From DATKNA01 sp963786765 (GTDB lineage: Bacteria; Actinomycetota; Actinomycetes; Actinomycetales; Kineosporiaceae): a stretch of DNA of 64,000 bases. The stretch spans positions 1 to 64,000 of the forward strand of contig CAWBAJ010000014.1 of the NCBI GenBank assembly GCA_963786765.1, given 5' to 3'. The position numbers were made by a program, and so were the translations under genes. The notes under the pieces are model-generated. The model did not search any database, had not been told where the DNA came from, and worked only from the letters and a program-made list of their open reading frames with translations. Positions 52,742-61,443 of the stretch are shown piece by piece (the stretch's first letter is position 1; each line of letters opens with the position of its first letter).

Positions 52742-53746
52742 ATGGGCGAGCAGACGGCCGGCCCGGCAAGGCCGGTGGCAACAGGAGCGCGAGCGGGAAC
52801 GCCCCGACGCCGCCGGCCGGTCCCTGGACGGCACGATCTGCCGGTGCTGCTGCTCGGCACTGCCGTCGTGGCCGCGCTCACGCTGAGTACCACGGCACTG
52901 GGGGACCCGGTGGCGCCCGTCCGGATCGAGCGGGTGTCGCCGGCCACGCCGCCGTCGGCCACCCCGCCGGCGAACGGTGCCACGGCCGGCACGAGTGCGG
53001 CCCGGACCACGTCGCCGCGGGCCTCGGCGACCCCGACGAGCCCCGCCCTGCCGGTGGTCTCGAGCACGACACGCTCCTCGGCGCCCTGCCCAGCGCCCCC
53101 TTCGGTGGTGCGCTCGACCGCGCCCGGCAAGGGCAGGACCGTCGCGCTGACGTTCGACGACGGCCCCTCGCCCTACACCACGAAGGTGCTGGGGGCCTTG
53201 GCGCGCGAGCACGTTCACGCCACGTTCTTCGTGATCGGCCAGCAAGTGCGGGCCCGTGCCGCGACCCTCGCGCAGGTCGTGCGGGCGGGACACCTGGTGG
53301 GGGACCACAGCTGGGACCACAGCTACCCGTCCAGCGTCCCCGGCGGATGGTCCCCGGCCTACCTCCGCCGGTCGCTGGTCCGCACCAACACGGCGGTGGA
53401 GAAGGCGACGGGCCGCGTGCCCTGCTGGTTCAGGCCCCCCGGCGGGTTCCTGCCGCGTTCCGTGCTCCCTGCGGCACGAGCGCAGCGGATGGGCGTCGTC
53501 CTCTGGTCCGTCGACACCCGGGACTGGGCCGTCGAGTCGACCTCGCACCCGACGGCCGCCCGGCGCACGGCGATGACGAGGGCCATCGTCCACGCGGCGC
53601 TCGCCGGGCTCAGCCAACGGCATCCGATCGTCCTGCTGCACGACGGCGGGGGCTACCGGGGCGCGACCGTCCAGGCGATCCCCGAGATCATCGCGAAGTA
53701 CCGCGCAGCCGGGTACCGGTTCGTGCGCCTCGACGGCCGGCGGTAG
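52742..53746 (+). CDS. Polysaccharide deacetylase (NodB domain)
   Basis: 334 residues. Membrane anchor near residue 40, long Thr/Ser/Pro linker, then the NodB fold: TFDDGPSPYTTKVL (catalytic Asp and metal Asp), HSWDHSYP (two histidines), RPPGG and IVLLHDGGG. It removes acetyl groups from N-acetylated wall polysaccharide outside the cell. Confidence 0.85.
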   Translation: MGEQTAGPARPVATGARAGTPRRRRPVPGRHDLPVLLLGTAVVAALTLSTTALGDPVAPVRIERVSPATPPSATPPANGATAGTSAARTTSPRASATPTSPALPVVSSTTRSSAPCPAPPSVVRSTAPGKGRTVALTFDDGPSPYTTKVLGALAREHVHATFFVIGQQVRARAATLAQVVRAGHLVGDHSWDHSYPSSVPGGWSPAYLRRSLVRTNTAVEKATGRVPCWFRPPGGFLPRSVLPAARAQRMGVVLWSVDTRDWAVESTSHPTAARRTAMTRAIVHAALAGLSQRHPIVLLHDGGGYRGATVQAIPEIIAKYRAAGYRFVRLDGRR

Positions 53747-53840
53747 GAGGGTGTCCCCCGATGCGGTGCAACGTCCAGGCTCGACGCGGCGTCCCTCGGA
53801 CGTGTCGCAACCGTTCGCACTGCCGCTGCCGGAGCGCGCG

Positions 53841-54356
53841 GTGACGGATGTCTTCGTCGAGGACGACTTCGACGCCTTCGTCGCGGCTCGGGGTCAGAGG
53901 CTGGTGAGGATGGCGCGCGGCTTGCTGCGCGATCCCCACCACGCTGAGGACGTCGTGCAGGAGGTGCTGGTCAAGGCGCATCAGCACTGGGCGACGATCT
54001 GCAACCGGGAGAGCCCCGACGCCTATGTGCACCGGATGCTGGTCAACGCCGCGACCTCGTTCTGGCGTCGGGCGGCGCGGCGGGAGTTCTCGCTGGACTC
54101 CGATGCGTGGCCGGTGGTCTCGGCCCCTGACGAGGCGGCGCGGGTCGACGAGCGCGACAGGCTCCTGGCGGCGTTGCGCCGGTTGCCGCCCAAGCAACGC
54201 GCCGTGATCGTGCTGCGGCACTACGAAGGACTGCCCGACGAGGAGATAGCAGTGGTGATGGGGACGAGCGTGGTCACCGTGCGCACCAACATCCACCGGG
54301 GGCTGGCGCACTTGCGGGCTCTCCTGGGGGAATCCGAGGGGGTCGCCCATGGGTGA
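53841..54356 (+). CDS. SigE-family ECF RNA polymerase sigma factor
   Basis: 171 residues. Region 2 (ARGLLRDPHHAEDVVQEVLVKAHQHW) and region 4 (LPPKQRAVIVLRHYEGLPDEEIAVVMGTSVVTVRTNIHRGLAHLR) are clear. GTG 53841 is supported by GGAG 8 bases upstream; the frame is open to 53751. It overlaps the next gene by 8 bases, as sigma genes do with their regulators. Confidence 0.87.
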   Translation: MTDVFVEDDFDAFVAARGQRLVRMARGLLRDPHHAEDVVQEVLVKAHQHWATICNRESPDAYVHRMLVNAATSFWRRAARREFSLDSDAWPVVSAPDEAARVDERDRLLAALRRLPPKQRAVIVLRHYEGLPDEEIAVVMGTSVVTVRTNIHRGLAHLRALLGESEGVAHG

Positions 54357-55668
54357 GCACGGGCGCATGCCTGCGGACGGCGACCTGAGCGCGCGGATCG
54401 AGGCTGCCCTGCACTCCGGTCTGGACGCCCGGCCCGTCGACGTCGGTCACCTCGCCACCTCCACCCGCATCGGGATCCGCCGGGCGCGGCTGCGCCGCCG
54501 CATCGCCGGGACGGGGGCGCTCGTCGCCGCCGTCGCCGCCCTGGCCGTCGTCGTCGCGACGGGCAACGGAAGCGCGCTCGGCACGCGGACGGTCCAACCC
54601 GCGAACTCCGGAGTCACGCCGACCGCGACCAGCGCCCCCCGGCTGTCCCGGGCCACTGCGGCGGACTTCACCTTCCCGGATTCCATGGGCCTGTCCCCGT
54701 CGGACTTCCCGAACCCGCGGATGCGCCTTCAACCGGTGATCCCACCCGTGGACCCTTATCAGCCGACGGTCTTCGGCCAGACCTGTCCGTTGGACGGCAA
54801 GCGCACGGCTCCCGTCCCAGGTCAACTCGAGAGCAGGCTGTGGGGATGGGACGAGGGGGACACGAGCCTTCCCACCCAGCAGCTCCGGGTACAGATCACA
54901 GCGACGCTGTGGAAGGCCGGCACGGGGCAGAAGCACTTCGACGAGATACTGACGAACACCGGGTTCTGCCACTGGAGGGTCGGTGTCCCGCGAGCCGCGA
55001 GCACGGGAAGCCTGCCGGGGACGTCCTGGGTCGCCACCCGACTGAGCGAGAGCGCCGAAGCCGCGATGCTCGTCGGCGACGTCATCGTGAGCGTCGACGT
55101 GGCGGACCCCAACGGCCACGCGTCGGCGCTCCAGGTCGCTCGACGGCTGCTCGCGCTCTCGGTCGGGCGGCTCGAGGCGGCGTCGTTGGTGGTGACGTCC
55201 TCGAGCACATGCACGCCGGCGTGCCAGACGGGCCCGACGAAAACGTGCACCGGCGCCTGCGCGGCGTACGCAATGCCCTCGTTCTACGGGGACTGGCGTC
55301 AGCATCGCGCGGCGATCCACTTCGACCGGAACGGCACCGGGTCTGCCCAGATCGCCCTCGAGGTCGCCAAGGGCGGCCAGGACGAGTCGGACGCGTTCGC
55401 GCTCTCGCTGTCACCCGACGGGTCCGAGCTGACCCTCCGGGTGACGTCGGTCAGCTGGTGGCTCAACGGTGTGGGGAGCACACGCCTCACCAAGCCTTCG
55501 CCTCAGGACACCACGCCCTCGGCGCCCGGCGACCGCTACCAGGTGCGGTTCACCGCGCCCGGGCTCCTGCGGATAAGCGCGGTGCAGGGCTCGGGAGCTC
55601 TCGACGGGCTCGTGCTCTGCGGAAAGAGCGTGTCCGCCCCGGTCAGGGTCCACGCCTGCGGGGCCTAG
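54349..55668 (+). CDS. Membrane-anchored protein coupled to the ECF sigma factor
   Basis: 439 residues: cytoplasmic start of about 45 residues (LSARIEAALHSGLDARPVDV), one span (IAGTGALVAAVAALAVVVA), then a long exported domain containing seven or more cysteines (TCPLDGK, CHWRV, TCTPACQT, TCTGACAAY, LCGK, HACGA). No zinc-binding anti-sigma motif is seen. Position and topology fit a sensor or anti-sigma protein for the sigma factor; the domain is not recognised. Confidence 0.65.
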   Translation: MGEHGRMPADGDLSARIEAALHSGLDARPVDVGHLATSTRIGIRRARLRRRIAGTGALVAAVAALAVVVATGNGSALGTRTVQPANSGVTPTATSAPRLSRATAADFTFPDSMGLSPSDFPNPRMRLQPVIPPVDPYQPTVFGQTCPLDGKRTAPVPGQLESRLWGWDEGDTSLPTQQLRVQITATLWKAGTGQKHFDEILTNTGFCHWRVGVPRAASTGSLPGTSWVATRLSESAEAAMLVGDVIVSVDVADPNGHASALQVARRLLALSVGRLEAASLVVTSSSTCTPACQTGPTKTCTGACAAYAMPSFYGDWRQHRAAIHFDRNGTGSAQIALEVAKGGQDESDAFALSLSPDGSELTLRVTSVSWWLNGVGSTRLTKPSPQDTTPSAPGDRYQVRFTAPGLLRISAVQGSGALDGLVLCGKSVSAPVRVHACGA

Positions 55669-55681
55669 CGGCGGGGTTCCC

Positions 55682-56551
55682 CTAGGAGGGGGACCGGTGC
55701 GACAGGTAGGTGGCGGCGATGTCCAGGTCGCCGTGACCCTCCGCGACGGCCCGGTCGAGGTGTTCGCGCGCGGCGGCGACCAGGGCGAGGTCGTCCGGCT
55801 CCAGGCCCATCGCGGCGACGGCGTCCAGCGCCAGCCCCGCGTCCTTCACCGCGCCGGCCACAGTGAACGTCGGGTCGAACGCCCCCTCGAGCATCGCCCC
55901 ACCCTTGACGCCGACGTAGGGGGCGTCGAGGCCGCCGCCCTTGACCGCCTCGAGGAACAGTCGTGGGTCGAGCCCGAGCGCCCGCGCGGCGGTGAGTGCC
56001 TCGGCGACGCCCTCGGTGACGACGACGAGCCAGGAGTTGACGACGAGCTTGAGCGCGCTCGCCTGTCCAGGCTCCTCGCCGACCCAGACGGTGCGGTTCC
56101 CGATCGCGTCGAACACGGAGTCGGCGGCGGCCCGGGCTCGCTCGGGCCCGGCGGCGAGCACGACGAGGGCGCCGGTAGCGGCGGGCTGCTTGGTGCCGAG
56201 CACCGGCGCGTCGACGAACACCAGCCCGTGCTCCCGAGCCAGCGCGGCGAGCCGGCGGGCGCCGTCGACCCCCACCGTCGAGGTCTGCAGCCACAGGGCG
56301 CCGTCCGCCAGGCCGGGAGCCGCCTCCTTGACGACGGACTCGACGCTGTCGGCGTCCCAGAGCATGGTGACTACGACGTCGGCGCCCAGCACCGCCTCGG
56401 CAGGGTGGTCGGTCACCGTCGCGACGTCGGCCAGGGGCTCGGCGCGCTCGCGGGAGCGGTTCCACACCCTCAGCTGATGGCCGGCCGCCGCGATGGTGCG
56501 CGCCATGCCGGTGCCCATGGTCCCGGTCCCGAGCAGTGCGACCGTCGTCAT
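55682..56551 (-). CDS. NAD-binding 3-hydroxyisobutyrate dehydrogenase family protein
   Basis: 289 residues: Rossmann motif LLGTGTMGTGMARTIAAAGH, substrate motif FVDAPVLGTKQPAATGAL, catalytic lysine region ALKLVVNSWLVV. The family oxidises beta-hydroxyacids or reduces semialdehydes. Convergent with the previous gene, 13 bases apart. Confidence 0.85.
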   Translation of the reverse strand: MTTVALLGTGTMGTGMARTIAAAGHQLRVWNRSRERAEPLADVATVTDHPAEAVLGADVVVTMLWDADSVESVVKEAAPGLADGALWLQTSTVGVDGARRLAALAREHGLVFVDAPVLGTKQPAATGALVVLAAGPERARAAADSVFDAIGNRTVWVGEEPGQASALKLVVNSWLVVVTEGVAEALTAARALGLDPRLFLEAVKGGGLDAPYVGVKGGAMLEGAFDPTFTVAGAVKDAGLALDAVAAMGLEPDDLALVAAAREHLDRAVAEGHGDLDIAATYLSHRSPS

Positions 56552-56601
56552 GGGGTCAGCCTGCAGGAGGGCGCGCGTCGGCGCGCGTCGGTGAGCGTCG
56601 G

Positions 56602-56607
56602 TACTGT
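56602..56607 (+). promoter_or_regulatory. -10 hexamer of a leaderless GTG gene
   Basis: TACTGT ends 7 bases before GTG 56614; no ribosome binding site. Confidence 0.4.
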
Positions 56608-56613
56608 CCGGGC

Positions 56614-58083
56614 GTGGACGACATCCTCACCTTCGGGGTGACCATTACCGTCGTCTGCGCGGTGCTGCTGCTCGCGGTGCTGTCGAACCGGGTGAGCGAT
56701 CGGCTCGGCGTGCCCGCACCGGCGTTCTTCCTGGTCGGGGCCGCCGTCGCCTCCGACCTCGTGCCGTCGCTCACGCCGCGCTCCATCGAGTCCGTGCAGC
56801 GGATCGTGACGGTCGCACTCGTCGGGATCCTCTTCAACGGCGGGCTGGAGATGGGGTGGCCGCGGTTCCGCGCGAACGCAAAGGCCATCGCCTGGGTCGG
56901 GGTCGTCGGGACGTTCGTCACCGCCGGGGCGCTCGCGCTCGCCGCGCACGCCCTGTTCGGGTTCGACTGGCAGTTGGCGCTGCTCATCGGCACGGCCCTG
57001 GCGCCGACCGATCCGGCGGTCGTGTTCTCCGTGCTGGGTCGGCGGGAGATCCGCGGCCGCAGCGGCACGATCCTCGAGGGGGAGTCCGGGGCGAACGACC
57101 CAGTGGGCATCGCGCTCATGGTCGCGCTGCTCACGGCCGCGTCCGGGGGCGGTGGCGGGGGAGGCGCCGTGCTCACGGTCGTCGAGGAGTTCGCCCTGCA
57201 GATGGTCGTCGGCGCCGTGGTCGGCGTCCTCGGGGGCCGGGGGATGATCTGGGCGCTGCGCCGCCCGCTGCCGAGTGAGGGTCTGTACGTCATCAGGTCG
57301 GTCGCGCTCGTGGGGCTGATCTACGGCGTTGCGACGGTCGCGCGGGGCTCGGGCTTCCTCGCGGTCTTCCTCGCCGGCATCGTGGTGGCCGACGCGCGGG
57401 CGCCGTACAAGCGCGAGGTCGAGCGCTTCCACACCGGCTTGGCGAGCCTGGGTGAGATCGTCGCGTTCACCGTTCTCGGGCTGACAGTGGACGTGCGCTC
57501 CCTCGCGGACCAGGGCGCCTGGTGGATCGGACTCGTGCTGGCGCTGCTGCTGGCGTTCCTCATCCGGCCCGTGCTGGTCGGCCTGGTGCTGTGGCCCGTG
57601 CGGCTAGCGCGCAACGAGCGGCTGTTCGTTCTCTGGGCGGGGCTCAAGGGGGCGGTACCGGTGCTGCTCGGGACCTACGTCCTGACGTCGGGCGCGGTCG
57701 ACGCCCTGCGCGCGTACGGGATCGTGTTCGTCGTCGTGCTGTTCTCGGTCGTGGTGCAGGGCGGGTTCGTGCCGCTCGTCGCCGCCAGGCTGCGCCTGCC
57801 CGTGGAGATCCGCGAGCAGGAACCGTGGGCCCTGGGCATGCGCTTCCGCGACGAGCCGCACGGGCTGCACCGGTTCACCGTGGCGAGCGGGTCGCCGGCC
57901 GACGGCTCCCGCATGGACGCGTTGACGCTCGGCGAGAACGTCTGGATCAGCTTCGTGGGTCGCGAGGGCGCCCTGGTGCAGGTGCGGGGCGAGACGACGC
58001 TCCAGGCCGACGACGAGGTGCTCGTGCTGGCGGATCCGCAGGACGCCGATCTGGTCCGGCGGCTCTTCACACAGCCCGCTTAG
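56614..58083 (+). CDS. CPA1-family Na+(K+)/H+ antiporter with RCK-C domain
   Basis: 489 residues. About 12 spans with GTALAPTDPAVVFSVLG and ILEGESGANDPVGIALM (the ND pair of the ion site), then a cytoplasmic C-terminal TrkA-C/RCK-type domain (WISFVGREGALVQVRGETTL) that may bind a ligand. It exchanges monovalent cations for protons across the membrane. Confidence 0.86.
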   Translation: MDDILTFGVTITVVCAVLLLAVLSNRVSDRLGVPAPAFFLVGAAVASDLVPSLTPRSIESVQRIVTVALVGILFNGGLEMGWPRFRANAKAIAWVGVVGTFVTAGALALAAHALFGFDWQLALLIGTALAPTDPAVVFSVLGRREIRGRSGTILEGESGANDPVGIALMVALLTAASGGGGGGGAVLTVVEEFALQMVVGAVVGVLGGRGMIWALRRPLPSEGLYVIRSVALVGLIYGVATVARGSGFLAVFLAGIVVADARAPYKREVERFHTGLASLGEIVAFTVLGLTVDVRSLADQGAWWIGLVLALLLAFLIRPVLVGLVLWPVRLARNERLFVLWAGLKGAVPVLLGTYVLTSGAVDALRAYGIVFVVVLFSVVVQGGFVPLVAARLRLPVEIREQEPWALGMRFRDEPHGLHRFTVASGSPADGSRMDALTLGENVWISFVGREGALVQVRGETTLQADDEVLVLADPQDADLVRRLFTQPA

Positions 58084-58105
58084 CGCTACCGGCTGTCCTC
58101 GGCCG

Positions 58106-58600
58106 TCAGCCCGCCCGGCGGGACTTCTCGCGCTTCAGGTCGGCCGGCTCCTGCGGGGCAGGCGCGTGGTCGTCGTCTTCCTGGTCGGTCCCGTAGATGG
58201 CGCGCAGCTGCTCCGCGCGCTCCTGCTCGGCGACCGCGGCCTCGATGCTCTCGAGGCTGAACTCGGGCCGCGGCAGCGGCTCCCACTCCATCGCGACGGC
58301 GCCCTCGAGGCACTCGTCGACGCTGAGCAGGACGCTGTCCCGGGCGAGCTCGAGTGCCCGCCGGTAGGCCGTCTCGGACATGGACGAGCGCGCCCGGGAC
58401 AGCTTGCGGCGCAGCTTGGCACGGGCGTCGCCGTGCACGTCACGCGCGGTGTAGACCTCGGACTCGAGGTCCTTCGTCGACGGCTGCTCTGCCACGTCGG
58501 CGTCGGCCACCGCACGCACGCGGGCCGGCTGGGAGGCGGGGTGCGCCTCGGCCGGCGCGGCGAAGGTGCCGCCCCACGTGGGCTCTCCTCTGAGGGTCAC
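58106..58600 (-). CDS. Hypothetical charged helical protein
   Basis: 164 residues, no membrane span, helical and charged: ARDVHGDARAKLRRKLSRAR then EFSLESIEAAVAEQERAEQLR and a basic end. No family is recognised. It runs toward the antiporter gene and ends 22 bases from it. The ATG is probable but no strong ribosome binding site is seen. Confidence 0.55.
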   Translation of the reverse strand: MTLRGEPTWGGTFAAPAEAHPASQPARVRAVADADVAEQPSTKDLESEVYTARDVHGDARAKLRRKLSRARSSMSETAYRRALELARDSVLLSVDECLEGAVAMEWEPLPRPEFSLESIEAAVAEQERAEQLRAIYGTDQEDDDHAPAPQEPADLKREKSRRAG

Positions 58601-59023
58601 GAGGTCGAGGTTAGCGCCAGAATCACGGTCGAGTGTCGGTCAGAGAGCAAACGTTCACCCTAAGTCATCAATGACATCGATTTCAGGCGCTCTCGCTCAC
58701 GCTCTGGTGACCGCCTTGTGGCGTGCCTCCGCGCCCTTGCGTTGGTCGTGGCGCCGCGGTCGCCGGCCGGCCTCGCCCCCGGACACCCTCTGTCGTGATC
58801 GATGCAGACGTTGTGGCGATCACCGGCGGGTGGTCGCCACCCGGCCCGCGCAGTCACCGCCGCCATGATCGGACGGCATGATCGCCCGCCATACCGCATG
58901 CGCACGGCCACGGCGAGCTGTGCAGCGGCGACGCGCACCGCGGGGACCTCGTGCGGTATCGCTGGCGATCACCAGGACGACGGCGAGTGCGGCGCGGCCG
59001 GTGCAGAATGGGTGCCGCACCGA
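58601..59023. other. Intergenic region before tRNA-Ser
   Basis: No gene found on either strand. It holds several GC-rich inverted repeats, including GGGTGG-TC-GCCACCC near 58825, and two CATGATCG copies at about 58864 and 58878. No clear tRNA promoter. Confidence 0.4.
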
Positions 59024-59116
59024 GGAGGGCTGTCCGAGCGGCCTAAGGAGACGGTCTTGAAAACCGTTGGGGCGGTAGCCACTCCGTCCCCGGGGGTTCG
59101 AATCCCTCGCCCTCCG
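59024..59116 (+). tRNA. tRNA-Ser(TGA)
   Basis: 93 bases. The acceptor stem GGAGGGC pairs with GCCCTCC (59109-59115), anticodon TGA at 59058-59060 between ACGGT and ACCGT, a long variable arm typical of class II tRNAs, and a GGTTCGAATCC T loop. CCA is not encoded. The 3' end is duplicated immediately after, as at integration sites. Confidence 0.95.
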
Positions 59117-59134
59117 CACCTCGCCCTCCGCACC
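59107..59134 (+). repeat. 14-bp tandem duplication of the tRNA 3' end (att-like)
   Basis: TCGCCCTCCGCACC at 59107-59120 is repeated exactly at 59121-59134. The first copy is the end of tRNA-Ser plus four bases. Confidence 0.65.
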
Positions 59135-59232
59135 AGCACCAACGGGGCCCTGACCAGGGAATACAACTCGACAGCGTCTCGTCGCGCCGATGCCCGTGAC
59201 TGCCCGCGTCTGACCGTGCAGAACCGCTGGAT

Positions 59233-59271
59233 GGGGCACCCAAGGGGCACGATGGGGCACGCAGGGGGCAC
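59233..59271 (+). repeat. Four helically phased GGGGCAC direct repeats
   Basis: Copies start at 59233, 59244, 59254 and 59265, that is every 10-11 bases, so all face the same side of the helix. They resemble arm-type or iteron-type protein binding sites. The rest of 59135-59369 holds no supported gene. Confidence 0.6.
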
Positions 59272-59369
59272 GCGGGCGAATGGCCTGCGCGGCGGATGCG
59301 CGCTACACCTGGCGGGCCTCCTCGGCCGGTGCGCGCTCAACTGTCGCCGCTCCTGCCGATGATGGGTGT

Positions 59370-60320
59370 GTGACTGACGCAACGGTCGTCCGGTGGCGCC
59401 GGTACGGCAAGGACCGGCTCTATGTGAACGGGCCGGCGGGAGAGCGGTATGGCTGGGGGATCTTCTGACCGGAGCCATCGAGGTGACGGCACCCGGCCAG
59501 CACGACCTGGTGAAGGAGCTCGTCTGCGGCACACCCGGCCTGGGCCTCTCGGGGCGGTGCAGCGGGCCGGGTGCCGACAGCCCTGACCATGTGATCGGCC
59601 CGCCGCCCGTCAGTGATGCCGCGCCCGCCGAACGCGTGGTCGAACGCACGCCCCCAGCGGCAGGCACGAAGCGGCCTTGGCTGCGACCTGGCGTTGAACC
59701 GGCCCGGTCGAGGGCGCGCGAGGTCAGGCGATCGAGCTTCGGGAGGCTGCACCAGTTCGGACCTTCGTCGCTCGGCTTGTTGGTGTCGCATACGGACGAG
59801 CGCGCTTGGCGTATCGGTGCCGATGGTGAGGAGTCAGTCGCTCGCGAGCTGGCCAAGCTGGGTGACGGTTGGTTGAACGCTCCACTCGGTGCCCGTAGGG
59901 CGGAACGGTGCAGACATCGATCACGTCCTGATCGGGCCGGGAGGCGTTTTCACGATCAACGCCAAGAACCACTCCGGGGCTCGCGTCTGGGTCGGTGGCG
60001 ACACGGTGATGATCGGTCAGACGCGCGGGCCCTACGTGCGCAACGCGCGCTTCGAGGCCGCCAGGGCGGGCCGTCTCCTCAGTGCCGCGGTGGGTCAGCA
60101 GGTCAACGTGATGGGCATTGTCGCGATGATGTGCGACGACATCACGATCAAGCGTCCTCCTGGGGACGTGCTTGTGATCGGTAGCGCGGCGCCTCCGAAA
60201 GTGGCTGGGTGGCCTAGGCCCGTCCCTCAGCGGAGATCGAGGTGGATGCCGTCTTTGATCGCGCAAGGCGGTCCACGACCTGGCAGCCCTCATAGCGTGA
60301 GCTGGTGTGTGCACTGTTAG
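59370..60320 (+). pseudogene. NERD-domain (nuclease-related) protein, two frameshifts, 3' end lost
   Basis: Three frame-shifted parts form one protein: VTDATVVRWRRYGKDRLYVN from GTG 59370, a middle to DERAWRIGADGEESVARELAK, and the NERD core ADIDHVLIGPGGVFTINAKN with the D-x-D and A-K of the nuclease-like fold. The first shift (near 59458) is a missing G, the second (near 59888) an extra base. The usual C-terminal part of such proteins is missing: after DVLVIGSAAPPK the sequence is not recognisable to the stop at 60318-60320. NERD proteins are cytosolic and often found in islands; function unclear. Confidence 0.7.
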
Positions 60321-60902
60321 CTTGGGAAATCGGTGCAGGCACGCGGGCGATGCCGTCTCGTGCGTGAGCGACTGCCCCTGATGCACCCCTCGCAGCCCTT
60401 GATCGCCGCGCTGTGTTGCACGCGGATCGCACGGCCGCCGGCTCAGAAGAGCGCGAGCTGCACTGCCTCGATGCGGACGCGGGGGCGTCGGGGTCGTCGG
60501 GCCGGCGTCGGGCTCGTGACGGGGCGTCGGAGCCGCGCGAAGCGACCTCGCGCGTCGCGCAGGAGCAGGAGCGGGTACCAGCGCCGGGCGGTGGCTGTGA
60601 GGTTCTGGGGTGCCCCCAGGAGTTGAGGTGGCGGTGGGGGCGGGGTAATGCCCCCACCGACGCCCCGGAGGTACCGCCCTCGGGGAGGCTCGCCGTCCAC
60701 CCCGTCCTCACGCTGGGACCCTGGCCGCCCACAGGTGCGGAGACACCCTCCGTCAACCTCGGGTCGGTCCGGGCTTGGGCGTCATTCTCGATAGCGGCCA
60801 GCAGCAGCCGGCGTCCGCTGATGGGCAGCCGCATCAAGGCTCTCCCCTCGGCTTGAGGAGCTCCCGGTGGCCGCGTTCGACCGGGTTCCTCCGGGGCCGA
60901 CC
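60321..60902. other. Island region without a supported gene
   Basis: Open frames exist on both strands but none has family resemblance or good codon pattern. It contains two strong hairpins at 60605-60658, which suggests the end of a lost gene. Confidence 0.4.
60605..60658 (+). terminator. Double hairpin, terminator-like
   Basis: CTGGGG-TGC-CCCCAG at 60605-60619 followed by GGTGGGGGC-N8-GCCCCCACC at 60633-60658 (perfect 9-base arms). Confidence 0.5.
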
Positions 60903-60931
60903 TTGACGGGATCCGGACGAGTCACTACCCT
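60903..60931 (+). promoter_or_regulatory. Promoter of the GntR-ABC genes, leaderless
   Basis: TTGACG (60903-60908), 17-base spacer, TACCCT (60926-60931), then ATG 60938 exactly 7 bases after the hexamer. The best promoter of the window. Confidence 0.65.
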
Positions 60932-60937
60932 TGTCCT

Positions 60938-61443
60938 ATGACAGTAGATAAAGCAGGCAGCGGTCGTGAGGGGCGCGCGGGGCGCTGCCGCCGATCGCGT
61001 TCCGCCTGGACCCCGCCTCGGGGGTGCCGACGTACCTGCAGTTGGTCCGTCAGGTCGAGCAGGCGCTGCTGCTGGGCTACCTGAAACCGGGCGATCAGTT
61101 GCCGAAGGTCCGCGACGTGGTCGCGGACCTGGCGATCAACCCGAACACGGTGCTGAAGGCGTACCGCGAGCTGGAGCACAAGGGGCTGGCTCGGGGCGGC
61201 CGGGGCAGGGGACGTTCGTCGAGGCCGCCGTGAGCCAGGCCGACGCTGCCCGAGCTCGCCGGGCTGCGCCGAAGCTCGCTGCACGGCTGGATCGGGGAGG
61301 CCGAGGCGGCCGGGTCTCGACGAGAACGGTGTGGTCGCGGTGTTCGCCAGCACGCTGCGGGATTTCACTGAGCGCCGCGAGGTCGAGCGACTCCCACGGC
61401 GCGCAGGAGACGGCGGGACGCGACGGCCGGAGGCGTCGCATGA
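60938..61443 (+). pseudogene. GntR-family (YtrA-type) regulator, several frameshifts
   Basis: About 165 residues: MTVDKAGSG start, then in other frames ASGVPTYLQLVRQVEQALLL, LKPGDQLPKVRDVVADLAIN and PNTVLKAYRELEHKGLA (winged helix), GRPGQGTFVEA wing, and a helical tail. YtrA-type repressors control the ABC genes that follow and often respond to wall antibiotics. Its end probably overlaps the next ATG. At least three single-base shifts. Confidence 0.75.

Noticed and set aside
59140..59369. Possible end of a phage integrase after the tRNA
   Set aside because: Translations in all frames show no tyrosine- or serine-recombinase motif; only the phased repeats remain as a trace.
60214..60837. 207-codon minus-strand frame in the island region
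   Set aside because: No recognisable family, low-complexity Ser/Arg-rich composition, and no ribosome binding site.
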